A model generated the notes under the pieces. The model was not told the DNA's origin and did no database searches. It worked only from the letters and a program-made list of their open reading frames with translations. This document shows, piece after piece, positions 5,627-5,909 of a DNA stretch of 5,909 nucleotides. The first letter of the stretch is position 1. Each line of letters begins with the position of its first letter. Source of the stretch: Accumulibacter sp. (GTDB taxonomy: Bacteria; Pseudomonadota; Gammaproteobacteria; Burkholderiales; Rhodocyclaceae). The translations under genes and the position numbers were made by a program. The stretch lies in assembly GCA_031267455.1 (NCBI GenBank), contig JAIRZC010000200.1, forward strand, positions 1 through 5,909, given 5' to 3'.

Positions 5627-5909
5627 CTACAGCGGGATATTCCCGTGTTTTTTCATCGGGTTGGAATCATGTTTGTTTTGCAGGAGCCTTAACGCGCGCG
5701 CGATCCGCGCGCGCGTTTCGACTGGCGGAATCACGTCGTCGATATCGCCGCGCTGCGCAGCGATGTAGGGATTTGCGACGGCTTCGCTGTATTCTCTTTC
5801 TTTTTCGGCGAGGAAGGCTTCGGGGTCCGACGCTTTTTTCGACTGGCGCGCATAGAGCACTTCGACCGCGCCTTTCGCGCCTATGACGGCGATTTCTCCG
5901 CTCGGCCAG
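5627..5909 (-). CDS. Acyl-CoA carboxylase beta / methylmalonyl-CoA carboxyltransferase subunit, C-terminal fragment
   Basis: The last 93 codons are visible; the frame is open through the window end, so the start lies beyond 5909. The enzyme transfers carboxylate between biotin and an acyl-CoA such as propionyl-CoA/methylmalonyl-CoA. The visible part begins WPSGEIAVIGAKGAVEVLYA, the conserved segment of this crotonase-fold carboxyltransferase family. It continues with NPYIAAQRGDIDDVIPPVETR and ends KKHGNIPL, the almost invariant C-terminus of PccB, MmdA and transcarboxylase 12S proteins. The stop is TAG at 5627-5629. A GTG at 5860 is internal, not a start. Genes for a small accessory protein and a biotin-carrying OadA-type protein follow on the same strand. 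Whether the acyl substrate is propionyl-, acetyl- or another CoA cannot be told from this end of the protein. Confidence 0.93.
   Translation of the reverse strand, partial: WPSGEIAVIGAKGAVEVLYARQSKKASDPEAFLAEKEREYSEAVANPYIAAQRGDIDDVIPPVETRARIARALRLLQNKHDSNPMKKHGNIPL

Noticed and set aside
5250..5768. 172-codon plus-strand open frame across the accessory gene and spacer
   Set aside because: It runs antisense through the accessory gene, the hairpin spacer and the carboxyltransferase end, and has no recognisable domain.

Overview
The window (about 55-60% GC by eye) comes from a Gram-negative (diderm) bacterium. It carries the end of a LolC/LolE permease gene followed by lolD, the outer-membrane lipoprotein export machinery. 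The metabolic genes, an oxygen-sensitive class I fumarase and biotin-dependent carboxyltransferases, fit a fermentative or facultatively anaerobic C3/C4-acid metabolism. The fumarase resembles proteobacterial FumA-type enzymes as I remember them. I cannot assign a taxon more precisely from the sequence alone.

Layout: (1) Positions 1-1107, plus strand: 3' end of lolC/lolE, then complete lolD, overlapping by 8 bases. (2) Positions 1116-2654, minus strand: a complete class I fumarase, convergent with lolD and only 8 bp away. (3) Positions 2655-3291: a 637-bp gap with no convincing gene. It is rich in inverted repeats, including a 14-bp stem with a GNRA-type loop whose two G-U pairs only work in plus-strand RNA. 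(4) Positions 3292-5247, minus strand: an OadA/PycB-type carboxyltransferase fused to a C-terminal biotinyl domain, with a strong hairpin 4 nt after its stop. (5) Positions 5284-5487, minus strand: a small protein resembling the accessory subunits of biotin-dependent decarboxylases. (6) Positions 5488-5626: a spacer with several hairpins and a possible 37-codon small ORF. (7) Positions 5627-5909, minus strand: the C-terminus of an acyl-CoA carboxylase beta / methylmalonyl-CoA carboxyltransferase subunit, cut by the window end.

Read in transcription order, the minus-strand genes run: acyl-CoA carboxyltransferase, small subunit, pyruvate/oxaloacetate carboxyltransferase with biotin carrier, then fumarase after a large gap. 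The first three are the parts expected of a transcarboxylase-like complex that moves carboxylate between methylmalonyl-CoA (or another acyl-CoA) and pyruvate/oxaloacetate. Fumarase acts further along the same oxaloacetate-malate-fumarate-succinate route. A pyruvate carboxylase subunit B or a sodium-pump decarboxylase remains possible, because no biotin carboxylase or membrane beta subunit is visible here. The least explained parts are the structured gap at 2839-3125 and the hairpin spacer at 5511-5598.
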